Of a stretch of DNA of 64,000 bases, positions 1 through 10,390 are shown one piece after another. Positions within the stretch are counted from its first letter, which is position 1. Each line of letters starts with the position of its first letter. Where the stretch lies: the NCBI GenBank assembly GCA_023052935.1, contig CM041292.1, forward strand, positions 32,499,454 through 32,563,453, read 5' to 3'. The position numbers and the translations under genes were made by a program. The notes beneath the pieces were generated by a model. It saw nothing but the letters and a program-made list of their open reading frames with translations, ran no database searches and was not told the DNA's origin. This DNA comes from Piezodorus guildinii. Taxonomy: Eukaryota > Arthropoda > Insecta > Hemiptera > Pentatomidae.

Positions 1-398
1 TTTCCATACTTTCGGTTAACCTATATTGTATTATAAATCTAAAGAGAAAATGTTTCGACTTGTAATCAGTTAATAGAGCTACTTCCGCTATAATTAGCTT
101 GGGATTATCTTAAGATTATTAATCACGTAAATTGATAACTCTCTAGAATGTGAAGTTTTACGTTTAAAAATACTTGAATGAATTCAAATGAAAAAAAATC
201 CGCCAACAGAGTTTTAAGGAATATCAATTCTTTGGCCTTCGTGATACCAATTTTCTGAATATTAATAAACAATAAATAGCTCCGGTTCTAATCATTTCTT
301 CATTGAATATTCAAACAATATGATAAATAAATATATACGCTTTTTTCTAACCCTCGACTCCTTGGACTGCAGTGCAACAGATCCAATTGACTGACTGT
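1..398. other. AT-rich sequence, no feature
   Basis: No ORF, repeat or RNA gene can be supported in this stretch. It is simple AT-rich sequence. Confidence 0.5.
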
Positions 399-560
399 CT
401 ATAATGTGAGCTCATCCATTGTGTCTAATTTTTTTATGGCATATAGATCAGCGAGAGCACTCCCTGTAACTCTACGCTTTAGCTCGTAGTTAAATTGTCT
501 TAATAGATAGCGGATCTGGAATCGATCATTTACAATATCCACCACGGCGTGTTTGTAGTA
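399..560 (-). other. Short unidentified open frame (53 codons)
   Basis: The minus strand is open for 53 codons between two stops. The amino-acid composition looks coding-like, with many charged and aliphatic residues and a stretch reading RRVTGSALADLYAIKKLD. There is no starting methionine and I do not recognise the family. It could be a decayed transposon or virus-like fragment, an old exon, or chance. The local base composition is less AT-rich than its flanks, which is the main reason to list it. Confidence 0.25.
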
Positions 561-820
561 TTAGTCCGGTTCGATTAGGCTTTGGGTTAACCAATTTCTG
601 AAACATCTGTAACAACTTTGATGTTTAAAGTTATAGCTTATTGTTCATTGTAGGCTGAAGGTTACAATTATTATAGTTACCCATGAATTAGTAACCTAGA
701 TTAGTATTATGTAATAGGCACAAACCTAGACCCTAAGATTAGGCGAAGACTGATTTAAACTTGAGAAGGAATTCGAATCAATTATTTTTCAATTTTTTAT
801 GCAAATAATTATTTTATTTA

Positions 821-1245
821 TTACTTTCACTAACCACTATTTATGGAATATATAGTAAGGGAAACTATTGCGATCGTGAAAATTTTTTAATTCCAGTTTT
901 AATCAAAATACACGTTTTAGAGTCCCCCGAGTCCAAATGACCAAGTCCCGCAAAAAGTCGTGAGTCGTACGTCTAACACACGAAACGAAAAGTTGGATGT
1001 AACTGAAATTTCATATTTAAGATAACTGCACGTCCGAGATCTTACAGGAGCTTTTTCATCCAAATCTGCTAACTAGAAGAGCCACTTTAATCTATGCATC
1101 TGGCACCTTTTTACCATTTTCTAAAAAACGGCTCTAATGATTTTGATTGAACACCGTAAATCGATGTAAAATTTAATGGGCTTTAATATCGTGAAAGCTT
1201 TGTTCCGATTGAAATCGTCTGTCATTTGTACGTCCCCTCTGAAAG
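821..1245 (-). repeat. Partial copy of A|TC (Helentron-like) family, 3' half
   Basis: In reverse complement this matches the 3' half of the elements at 12482-13374 and 25531-26364. Shared blocks include the region ending GGGACTTGGTCATTTGGACT, the AAAACGTG tract, and the terminal TTAGTGAAAGTAA after a small ACTAT/ATAGT hairpin. The 5' half is missing. The copy is diverged and non-coding. Confidence 0.65.
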
Positions 1246-1352
1246 GCAGCATAACTAAGGATTATTACTCTCATTAAAAAATCCTAGAGTTACCTACCAT
1301 GTTTTAACCCGCGACCTGGGGCATGGATGACTGTTATGCTAGCCACTACGTC

Positions 1353-1530
1353 TCATGCACCTACGACTCTGTAAATAGTTCTGTAATCATCGTGAATCGG
1401 ACAATTTATTATAAAATGGTACAAGTCTTCGAGCACATTATTATTGCATAGCGAACATTCACTTCTCTATTCGAAAAGTAATTTTGATCATGTTCGCCTG
1501 AAAGTCTCCGTTGCGTAAGTATAGTCGAAT
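1353..1530 (-). pseudogene. Non-LTR retrotransposon C-terminal fragment
   Basis: The minus strand encodes a short peptide with the pattern C-x2-C, then ED-x2-HF, then CP and a downstream R (CSLCNNNVLEDLYHF, NCPIHDDYR). This is the cysteine/histidine motif found near the C-terminus of many insect non-LTR reverse transcriptases, after the RT or RNase H domain. It ends at a TGA at 1353-1355. Upstream the frame is broken and no RT core is visible. The family is established knowledge; clade assignment is not possible from this piece. Confidence 0.5.
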
Positions 1531-1587
1531 ATTTGAGTTCAATGTATATTACAAAATATATATATTATTCAGAAATAAAAAGTAAAT

Positions 1588-1881
1588 CTAATTTTTAAAT
1601 CTTATTTCCAAAAGTAATATTTTTTTTTTTAAAAGATATATAGATATTGTCTCTGTTATGAAATCTGTATAATTTTCACTTCCTTCTAATTCTTTGTAAA
1701 GCATTGAGTCAGGAACAAGTATTGAAGAACCGGGAGCCAGGATGTCTGGTGTGTCACCGGGAAAGTCCCCATTAACGTCTAAAGTTGGAACTCGTTTTCC
1801 ATCTCTTGGGCTAGACCGCCTCCTGCATCGGACCATTATAAATAAGGCCTTCCAGTTCCTTAATCAAATAAAAAAACCCTG
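1588..1881. other. Unassigned segment open on both strands
   Basis: The minus strand has an 82-codon ORF (1588-1836) with an ATG. The plus strand is open without an ATG from about 1699 to 1881 and is rich in S, P and G. The block is clearly richer in GC than its flanks. I do not recognise either peptide. A plus-strand exon, a minus-strand exon or a transposon relic are all possible, and only one strand, if any, can be real. Confidence 0.25.
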
Positions 1882-1889
1882 ATGAAGAA

Positions 1890-2219
1890 GAAAGTAAGGC
1901 AGCGGTCTAACATCTGTGACCCATTTGGTCCGGCTTGGAAAGTGGACGCTGGAGAAACTAGAGACTTTAACGCTGGATCTAGCCCTCCAGCCTTTGTTCT
2001 GCCGCTGGAGCCATTATATTAAACGTTCCCTATTAGCCTAACCTTTCCTCTGGTATTGTTCTCCGGACAGTTGACTGTCTGTCTGGATCTCCGAGTCGTT
2101 TTAGCCCTTTAGAGTATTCCGGGTAATTGGAAACCTTATTGTGGGCGGATGATTGATCTATAATTTAATGACATAATTATAAAGTCCCAAAGGAATCATT
2201 CTCTTTGGTTTTATAGTTC
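1890..2219. other. Moderately GC-rich unassigned stretch
   Basis: No ORF or known repeat is recognised. It contains a short palindrome (GACAGTTGACTGTC, about 2066-2079). It directly precedes the Jockey fragment at 2231. Confidence 0.4.
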
Positions 2220-2230
2220 AGAAGGAATCT

Positions 2231-2672
2231 TTTTTTTTTTCTTTTTTTTAACATAATTTATTGAAATTTACAAATGTACTAAAAAAAAAAATACAAGTAA
2301 ATATGCTATAAGAAAAATGACATGAAAAAGACTTGTAGAAGAACTACCCAATGGTAGCACTCCTGTAACTATTCTATACTAGAAGGTCTCTGGACCATCT
2401 CCTTTTCTGACGCCTCGAAGGATTGTCGAGAATTGGAGAGATAGAAAGGTTTGGAACTAGAGGATTGGGGTGGGAATGGAGTTCGTCATGAAAGGAATGG
2501 TTTCTAGATCGGGCCAAATTAGCAACATACGGAATATTAAGGTCTTTGTGGATCAGTTTATTAGTTACAAAATAAGAAGCATTGAGGATTTTACGAAGGA
2601 TTTTGGATTGTAGGAATTGGATACGGGAAGAATTTGATGGTTTGGTGGAGCTCCAAAGCTCTAATTCGTAAT
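2231..2672 (-). mobile_element. 5'-truncated Jockey-clade retrotransposon with 11-bp TSD
   Basis: This is a minus-strand 3' fragment of a Jockey-type element. The tail appears as poly(T) at 2231-2240. The minus-strand frame (about 2374-2672) encodes the C-terminal RT tail, with LELWSSTKPS, IQFLQSKILRKILNA, the H-x-DLNIP block and a final RRQKRRWSRDLL. It aligns residue by residue with the C-terminus of ORF2 of the full element at 34514-39135. The insertion is bounded by an exact direct repeat AGAAGGAATCT at 2220-2230 and 2673-2683. The frame is intact over the surviving piece, so the insertion is fairly young. Confidence 0.85.
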
Positions 2673-3090
2673 AGAAGGAATCTGAAGTCGAAAATAAGTT
2701 ATAATAAATCTGAAGGATCATTTATGAGTTCTTCGTAAAATTGAATGATTTTATGACTAAAATACTTTTCAGCTATTATTTGAGCCTGAGTTTAAATATG
2801 GTACTATTAATTATAGACATTTCATCAATTTTGAGGTCTAAAACTAATATGAGTCTGCAATAATGTGAAAAGGTAAAAACTCTTTTAGTTGTTTATCAAA
2901 ACCATTTCTACGTTTCGAGGGTACCAAAAATTAGTTATCCAGCATCCACATACGCAACAACGCTCAGGCGACTGTTTTTTCCTTTTAACATTTTAATGAA
3001 AATTAATGTTTATTCTGGGAGTGCTAGTCCCCTAAGAATAGATGCTCATTTACAATAATATTCCTTGCTATAAATTTATTAAAATACTAT

Positions 3091-3433
3091 TAGGGGTGGG
3101 CATAATCGAATAACGATTATCGGATCATTCGATTATTTTAATCATTCGAATTAATCGTTTATCGGATTAATCGGTCTGGATAAGGAAATGATCATTCGAA
3201 CTGAACTGTTTAAGGATAATCGAGGGATTACAAGGAGCTCGGATAATTTTTTTTTTGTTTGCTCATCACATAAATTATATGCATATCTGCACCTAGGCTC
3301 AGTCAGCTCAGCCACTATAGGGATGGGAATTGTGACATATCGTCTCTCACAATGCGTACTAATCATTCGATTATTTAAATCATCGAAGTCCGATCATCAG
3401 ATTATGACAATCATTCGATTATGCCCACCCCTA
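3091..3433. mobile_element. hAT-like MITE with terminal inverted repeats
   Basis: The element begins TAGGGGTGGGCATAATCGAA and ends with the matching inverted sequence ATTCGATTATGCCCACCCCT plus A. Inside each end there are repeated ATTCGATTAT/ATTAATCG-type subterminal words in both orientations. A terminal TAGGGGTGGGC is typical of hAT-derived MITEs (established knowledge). I could not see a clean 8-bp TSD: AATACTAT on the left and CAACTCAT on the right match poorly. No transposase is encoded. Confidence 0.75.
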
Positions 3434-3609
3434 CAACTCATCCACAATCACCTACATGTTCTATTTGTAGCTGATTTGTACAAAACAAAATTCCTTTAAA
3501 CAAAACCCGTTTCCTACTCTAACCCAATTGTTTCTATTCTAGCTTTTACTCCATTTCCTAATAAGCCCTGGAAGTCTAAAAAAAATTCGTCACTAGACCT
3601 TCTGATTTA

Positions 3610-4090
3610 TTTTATTATTATTTTTATTTATTTATAGTAATTTACAACTGTATTTAAGAACGCAATGAGTAAATATGCAGAATGAAAAAAAAAAAACCCA
3701 GTGGTAGTACTTCAATAACTATTTTAAGACAGTAGGTGCCGAGGCCACCTTCTTTTCAGTCACCTTGGAGGGTTATCAGGAATATAAGTTACGGAAAAAT
3801 GGGGTTTGTGTGGGCAGGGAATTGAGAATTAAAAGAGGAGTATATCAATATGGAGGAGTTGATTCGTGACGAAATAAGGGGCATTCAGGATTTTGCGAAG
3901 GATTTTGGATTGTAAGGACTGGATGCGGGAGGAATCATATGGTTTCATAGAGCCTCAAAGCTCGATTCCATACGTCCAAACAGGTCTGATAATAGTATTT
4001 AAATTAGTCTCGTGTAATATACTTTATGTTTTGAACGTTTGTCTAGTCAAGTGTTGTAGTAATCGATATCTTGGAGCAGTTTCTTGTCCT
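3610..4090 (-). mobile_element. 5'-truncated Jockey-clade retrotransposon with 12-bp TSD
   Basis: This is a minus-strand 3' fragment ending in a T/TTA-rich tail at the left. It contains the family 3' UTR word TTTACAACTGTATT and decayed C-terminal RT coding sequence, recognisable by the block around GAAGGATTTTGGATTGTAAG. The exact direct repeat CCTTCTGATTTA at 3598-3609 and 4091-4102 is the TSD. The coding frame is no longer open. It belongs to the same subfamily as the copies at 46801-47410 and 61023-61497. Confidence 0.82.
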
Positions 4091-4102
4091 CCTTCTGATT
4101 TA

Positions 4103-4970
4103 AAATATTTATTATTACTACCAATAATACGTTTCTCTATACCTATGCATTACTTAATCCTTCCTTAAATCTTCTTGACGTATTCAATAATACAGTTGTA
4201 AATATCAATAATATAAATTTTTTTTAAATTTGAAGTTTTTCAGTTTGAAGCATATATTATCGTTTCAATGAACTATTCAATATTGAGCTTTATGCTTCCT
4301 ACCTTCCTATGACCCAATAAGGATGGGATCATTGCTCACAGACGACCCGATAATCGCTCTGTAAGCGTTAAGATAGCTCACGATCTTCGATATCTTCGCT
4401 AACGATAGATCTTCAAGTGGCCGTCCTTTGACCGTGTGCCACTGACCTCTCTCCTATATACGGAGGGAAAACTAATCTCTTCACCATTTTACATTATCGA
4501 TATAATAGGGCACATTTAGTCCCTTTTACTTCCTTGGAAGGCGAAAATCCTTATCTGGTTTAGTTGATCGAGTTTAGTGCTTAACAAAGAATGTCACAGA
4601 AACAAAAATTAAAAAGAATGATGCGGACCCTTACGTTTTCGTTCATATTTCCTGAATACGAAGCTCATTCATTCACACTATGCTTCTTTGAAAACCAGTT
4701 TGATAAGCTATCATTGGATGTTACCTTTTTCAAAGTTCCCTTCCACTTAGTAAATAAATAAATTCTTTATCTCCTGGGACATTTCCCTTTAGAATAAAGT
4801 GTACAAAAGATGCTTTGTAGACTTAAAGTAAATTAAATATATATAGACAAGTTTATAATTACCGGTATAAAACAGACATATTTAAATAAGAAGAAAACAA
4901 GAACAAAATTTATAAAAGAAGCATATTTAAGATTCTATTTAGCCTGAATATTCAGTAAGTGATTCAATAT
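4103..4970. other. No gene; AT-rich with a GC-richer patch
   Basis: I see nothing identifiable. A patch at about 4310-4560 has mixed composition and no long ORF. Confidence 0.4.
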
Positions 4971-4974
4971 GCGT

Positions 4975-5460
4975 GATTTGATGGTAGAAAGAGAGTTGGA
5001 GTGACGGATGGAAGGAGGATTACAGTTCCATAAGATTGAGGATCGAATGAGAAAAGATCAGTTCGGTGGGCCGTGCTGTATAAATCTGAAGGCCATGAGC
5101 GTGTACAACGGGGATGGACAAAGGATTTGAATTGTAGGTAAAAAATGTATGATGGAAGGCAGGATTGAATAACTTATTAAAAGAATGATGTGAGGAAATA
5201 CTTGTGACGAATGGTAGTGTAAAGCCATTTCAGCTTCCCATAAAATTGGGATACAAAGGTGTACCTAGGGACCCCGAAGATGAATCAAAGAAAGCAATTG
5301 ATTAGGCGTTTTATTTTTACCACAAGATCCTCAGACACACCACTGCATACTGTGCACCAATAGTCGAACTGGGAAAATATTAGAGAGGTGGCGAGGAGTT
5401 TTCGGGTTTAATGCAGGAATAGGTGACGGAGGGAATACAGTCGCTTTGATGTTGGAAAGG
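4975..5460 (-). pseudogene. CR1/R1-like non-LTR RT C-terminus, decayed
   Basis: In minus-strand translation, around 4985-5080, the block SFLIRSSILWNC-PPSIRHS is followed by S-LSTIKSR. This is the F-x2-R-x3-LWN-LP-x2-I ending typical of many non-LTR reverse transcriptases (CR1 and relatives). Upstream sequence (5080-5450) is frame-shifted but has the general composition of the preceding thumb region. There are several stops. It is a different family from the Jockey fragments. Clade is an inference. Confidence 0.45.
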
Positions 5461-5859
5461 TTTTACTTCATTTTGCATGTTTTCCCTAATCATTATTTAT
5501 ACAGATCCAAAAATGAGTACTAATCTCAAATAAATACATCTAAACCAGAAAAACCAGAAGTACTTTAAATTAATATTTTCAGAAAATATTATTTTTTTAA
5601 ACACATTTGCGACATGTTTTCTCATAAAAATATTAGGTTTTACGCAAATTCGAAACGAAACATTTAACGGATACGAACTACTGCGGCCTCCTACTCATTA
5701 TCTCTCACTAAATACTAGACTCATTCACTTACACCTTTTTCCAGCTGTATTTTATAGGATAATTTAACCTTCTCGAACATCCTAGATGATTATTTTCTAA
5801 ATAATCGTAGCCTAAACATTTTTTCCAAATGCCCAAGTCTGATATTTTTTTTTTTCTTC

Positions 5860-6250
5860 TTCTTCTTCTTCTTCCTCTAACTCCTGTGTCCGCTAAGCGT
5901 GGAGTTGCCGCCTCGGTCCATCGAGCCCACTGGTCTCTGTCCCTAGCTATTCTTTTCATTTCTGGGATGTTTAGTCCTCTTGCTGCACCCAATTTCCCAA
6001 TGTAGTCTGAATACATACACCTGGGTCTGCCACGAGGACGTCTTCCTTCCGGTCTGGCTTCAAAAAACCACTTGGCCTTTCGGGTATCATTCATTCGGCA
6101 GACATGCCCAAACCAATTCAATTGCCGCTTTTCCAGGATGTCACGCACTGATCGCACTCCCAAATCCTCGCGAATCCTGTCGTTTCTTATATGGTCCCTC
6201 CTGGTCTTTCCAAGTATTCTTCGGAGAAATCTCATCTCAGCCGCTGTCAT
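5860..6250 (-). pseudogene. RTE-like non-LTR reverse transcriptase, C-terminal fragment
   Basis: A minus-strand frame of about 130 residues starts near EMRFLRRILGKTRRDHIRN. It continues with IREDLGV, then NWFGHVCRM, then RPEGRRPRGRPR, and ends in an arginine-rich tail. The W-x-GHV-x-RM and GRRPRGRPR motifs mark the C-terminal region of RTE-like endonuclease/RT proteins that are abundant in arthropods. The RT core is absent. The 3' end on the left is a (CTT)n-type tract at 5851-5874, consistent with elements that end in short tandem repeats rather than poly(A). A decayed relative lies at 52390-52790. Confidence 0.7.
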
Positions 6251-6259
6251 CCTGCTAGC

Positions 6260-7640
6260 ATGTTTATCAAGGGTTGTCTTTTTAATATTTTTTTTTTAAT
6301 ATAGGTATATCTATGCTGACGTTTATCTTGGCTGGTGATAAACTGATTTATTTTTTTGATCGTTTCCAAATATAACCAAAACCCTTATCTCCTATATTGA
6401 GAGATTATTATTATTATTTATGATAGTATTATTAAACAACTCTAATCATTTGATTTCTCAAGAAATTGTAAATTATATGATTAGTTTAAGAATCAAACTA
6501 AACTAAATTAAACTAGGAGCTGCCCTATTCCATAGATGAATGCTCAAAATTATAGCTAGAATGGAATGAACAAAATGTATAATTTAAATAACTTGACAAA
6601 AATTGCACCTATAATAATAATAAGTTATATAAGTACTTTTATATAAATTTTCTTGTTAATTTATCAATTATTTAATTCGTTGTTATTCGGAGATTAGGAG
6701 GAATTAATAAAATCTCTTTACGTAAAATAATAAGTTATTCCTTAATTAACTATTTAGGGTGAATATTAGCCATCATCAAAGGCATCAATTTATGAATAAT
6801 GTATTTATATATTTATAGCATTATAGTTTTAATAATTTGTTATTTAATAATTAAATATAATATTTATTAATCAAATAAATATTATTAATATAAAAAATAC
6901 AGAAAAAATCAGCTATTTTATTATAGCACGCTTTTACTATTTAGAGTCAAACTTGAGATCCTGCAGCAATATTATTATTGTCTATTACGACAAATTCGAA
7001 CAAATGCGAATAATTAAAAAGAAGTGTTTTAAAGAGTCAAACTTTTCCTTTCACTGGCTTCCCTAGTTTGTTTTACACTGAACCTGATTAAAGCTTTATC
7101 GTTGCTAAGTACTAATTGACAGATGTATCAATCGTAGAGCTTTATCTATGGAATTAAAACACGTATAGTGACGATTTGTTATGACTTCTTGAAACTGGAA
7201 AACTTCACATTTTATTATCAACCTCATTCACGCCTGCGAAAAGCTACGTGAAGACCTCCTAGGCTTTCTCTGGCGGGAGCTGGGGAAATAAAATGTTGTT
7301 TAATTGTAATTATTCATATGTTCATAAAGAATAATTGCACTATAGTAAATTCTAGTTAGTGTGTAGGACTTTCTAAAAATGTTGACTTGAGTCTATGTTC
7401 TTTTGATTTCAGGTGAGCGATCAACTAACATGATGATCGGTGGGTTTTTGTGTGAGTAATATTCCTTTTTTCATTCATTTCATAATGAATAGAAACCATA
7501 TTTATTTTATTATATGTCTAACACTAAAGATGAAACAAATAAGAAATCTATCGAGCACCGGGAATCAGAACAATCATATCTAACCACTTAAACAAGCCGC
7601 TCCCATTTATTAATGAGTTTTATATTTATTGAGAAATATT
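6260..7640. other. AT-rich, mostly featureless; small retroelement tail
   Basis: No ORF is present. About 6966-7025 (plus) resembles the 3' tail of the Jockey family (attattattgtc ... gacaaattcgaa ... aataattaaaaa). About 7405-7420 contains a polypyrimidine tract followed by CAG|GTGAGC, reported as a finding. Confidence 0.45.
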
Positions 7641-7644
7641 AAAA

Positions 7645-7810
7645 TTTGTTTCAAAATGAACAATAGTAATAGTGATATGAGAACACATTTATACAATTAA
7701 GACAGAAAATAATAATAAAGTCAGATTACATAAAATAGAAAATAAATAAATTCGTATATATACTAAAAAAACCACAACCTATAAGTGAGATAAATACAAA
7801 GTTGATACAT
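7645..7810 (-). repeat. Jockey-family 3' UTR fragment
   Basis: In reverse complement it matches the 3' UTR segment of the family (AATGTGGTCTCATATCAC-type sequence), also seen at 24820-24945 and in plus orientation near 56690-56760. It is non-coding and diverged. Confidence 0.5.
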
Positions 7811-7834
7811 AAATAAAAATTATACACACAATCA

Positions 7835-7839
<5 letters not shown>

Positions 7840-7878
<39 letters not shown>

Positions 7879-7911
7879 ATATATATATAATATATATATA
7901 TAATTTATTTA
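7840..7911. repeat. (TA)n microsatellite
   Basis: TA dinucleotide repeat with a few interruptions, directly after the Jockey 3' UTR fragment. Confidence 0.95.
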
Positions 7912-8019
7912 CAATCTACTAAAGTAACCCCAGATCGGGCTTTTCCCTCCTCTTGTAGTATTAATATTTTTTTTTTTTTTTTTTTTATTTGATTTATTAA
8001 GAGATGTGCTATTCTCAGC

Positions 8020-8890
8020 AAAACATACAATCGGGTGCGTCTTTGTTGAAAATTTCAAAAGTTGAATTTTTGGTCCATCCTTTTTTTTATGTCCCTATAT
8101 ATAATATCAGATCCGATGTAGCACTCAGCAGAGCTTGATTTGGTGTAATTATCAAAATAATTAATTCCATTAATAATTAATTAATTAATTTTTTGAAAAA
8201 AGTATTCCAGAAATCAGAAAGTGGGCTACTGTAGATATAGTGGTGATCCTATGATAAATCGGTGAGCCAATGATTATTGGAATGATCTCCCGAAGGTTTT
8301 CGAACGTCTAAAAGATTTAATATAGTCCTCGCCTCTTTCATCTGTTAAATATTTTTTTTAAATCGCTACTATATACGATCAGCACCCGATTGAGTACGAT
8401 AAAGTATGGACCAGTATATTTCTTCATACCAGAGTAGTAGGTTTAAAGGGGAATAAAAAAAACAAAACAACCGTTTCATCATTGGCGCACCTTCTATCGG
8501 GTGCGCTAATGACGGGTGCGTCAATGACGAATCGAAGGTTTTTCGAAAACTTTGCTCTTCATAAAAAAGTATCAAAATAAAGAAGTACATCAAGCTACTC
8601 AGTAAGCTGAACCCTATCACAGAAAAATAGAAAATTAATCAATTAAAAATAACTATCAGAGGTAGAGTGGGTGCGTCAAATAACGGTCAATAAAAATACT
8701 CTCACTCACTAGCGTATGTTTTAACTCCCTGCCACCGTGGATAAAACTGAAGGTGGTTACAAACCTCTGGACCGGCTTGCGCAAGGTGTAACGGTTTTTG
8801 CAAGCCTTTTCTCGCCCTTTTATGACGAGAACGGAGATTACGGCGCAAAATACCGTTTGGGGTGCGTCAATGACGCAAAATCTCTTGGAC
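8020..8890. repeat. Block with recurring GGGTGCGTCAATGACG motif
   Basis: Versions of GGGTGCGTCAATGACG occur near 8032, 8498, 8513, 8669 and 8857. An inverted form (CATTGGCGCACC) at about 8478 pairs with GGTGCGCTAATG to make a hairpin with a short loop. Short ORFs here are not recognised and overlap on both strands. The block may be a degraded DNA transposon with internal repeats; the family is not identified. Confidence 0.45.
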
Positions 8891-8899
8891 ATTTTTGTT

Positions 8900-9430
8900 T
8901 TATTTATTTGAAACGGATATAACCGTTTTCACAACCTGCAATTCTGTATTCTGAAACTATATAGTATATGTATGAACGCAATGGACCAAACTGGTTAAAT
9001 GTTTCAAGCACCTTGACTGGGCACCACGTTGAAGTTGGCAAAGTCCGATTTGGACATGGTGAGCCAATGAATTTTATTCAATTTTTTTATACAGAAGTAA
9101 TTTATTAATTGGAACTTATGAATTTGCGCCAAGTACAGCCGAAAAATATCTACCAAGAAAAAAAAAAGTTGTAAAATAACCAGTTTTAGTACGGGGGAAA
9201 TCATTTGGACAGCGTTTGTACGTTTCGTTGAGAATGGCCCAGATAATACAATCCTCCAACTTCTTGGACAATGATTATTACAGTATTAATACTTAGTGTT
9301 ATATTATTTCACATTATTTCCGATATAGAGAATTCAGATATTTAAAGGTTTACGTTGTTGTATATAATGAATACATAAATGCGGTGTCTTATAAATGTCT
9401 ATTTATATTGTGGGAGCTACACTAAATACT
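8900..9430. other. No feature recognised
   Basis: Ordinary AT-rich sequence without a supportable gene. Confidence 0.4.
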
Positions 9431-9439
9431 AGATGTACC

Positions 9440-9600
9440 ATGCAAAGCAGCAAAAATCTCAAAATTGGATTTTCCTTCCTAACCGCTGACAGTTCGACTA
9501 TGGGTCATATAAATGTCATGACAAATTTATAAATATTTCACTTCAGGTCTAGTATCTGCTCCTACAATATGCCCATTTATGAGATTCCCATGAAGGAAAG
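9440..9600 (+). repeat. Dispersed repeat with GATTTTCCTTCCTAACCG core, copy 1
   Basis: Core words TTGGATTTTCCTTCCTAACC and GTCTAGTATCTGCTCCTACA are shared with copies at 9750-9890, 54190-54325 and 54655-54800, and with an inverted copy at 54030-54165. The unit is about 150 bp and non-coding. Confidence 0.7.
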
Positions 9601-9749
9601 TTTTTTTTTTCTCTCCAAGCCTATTTCGAGGCTATTTAAACGAACAAGTTGAGGTCCGAAAACTGAAAACTAACAATCGAAGAGTAATAATTCCTTGGAA
9701 TTATGGAATATTCTTTGAAAAATTAAACTTAAAAAAAAAAACACGAAAC

Positions 9750-9890
9750 AGCAAAAGAATCAAAATTTGATTTTCCTCCCTAACCATTAGTAATCAGACT
9801 ATAATTTATATGAACTTTTTTGTTCCAATTAAGGCTTAGTATCTGCTCCTACAATATAACTAGACATTTATTAGACACCCTGTATATATG
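9750..9890 (+). repeat. Dispersed repeat with GATTTTCCTTCCTAACCG core, copy 2
   Basis: Same unit as 9440-9600. It ends with a GACACCCTGTATA-type terminus, a common end sequence among insect repeats. Confidence 0.7.
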
Positions 9891-9959
9891 TGATGGACAT
9901 ATTAAGAAATATACGAATTAGATCGATAAAAGTTAATTCAAGCGAAATCTCTTAGTAGA

Positions 9960-10390
9960 ATGGTATCGTATGTGCCCCTACTTCATGACCAGGTCCCTCC
10001 AAAGGTCTGAGTGTGAACGAGACGTTAATGTCAGTTTTCTGTTCTTCGTGATTGGCCGAAGCTCTTCGTGAGTCGGATCCGCGAAGATACGTCCCGGCAT
10101 TTCACCATCGTGATAGGTCCCTTATTCTTTTAATAACAAGGACTGGTAGCTTCGGAGCTGGATGGCACTTCCTATTCTCCACTCCACCTCGCACGAACTG
10201 ACGGATTCTTCCTGATTTAATTGAGACCTGGCGACGAAGCGTGATCCTCTCCAATACATCTCGGCATCGATGGGCTCTTGACGTAAGCAACTCGTCAGGT
10301 GAATTGAAGCGACACACTTTGCTTTTACTCGGTTCGGCAGGAATCGATGAGGTGAAAGCTGTAAGAGGAAGTTTGTAAATAAAGAGCGTT
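9960..10390. other. GC- and CpG-richer island, unassigned
   Basis: Composition is clearly richer in GC and CpG than the flanks. It includes an inverted CCAAT box (GATTGGCCGA, about 10051). The longest frame is a 71-codon minus-strand ORF (10102-10317) with arginine-rich composition that I do not recognise. It may be a regulatory or promoter-like block or an old GC-rich repeat. Confidence 0.3.

Noticed and set aside
3151..3499. Overlapping ORFs on both strands near 3.2 kb
   Set aside because: They lie in the hAT-like MITE and come from its palindromic repeats.
5980..6299. Plus-strand ORFs opposite the RTE-like fragment
   Set aside because: The minus strand carries the recognised W-x-GHV-x-RM and GRPR motifs.
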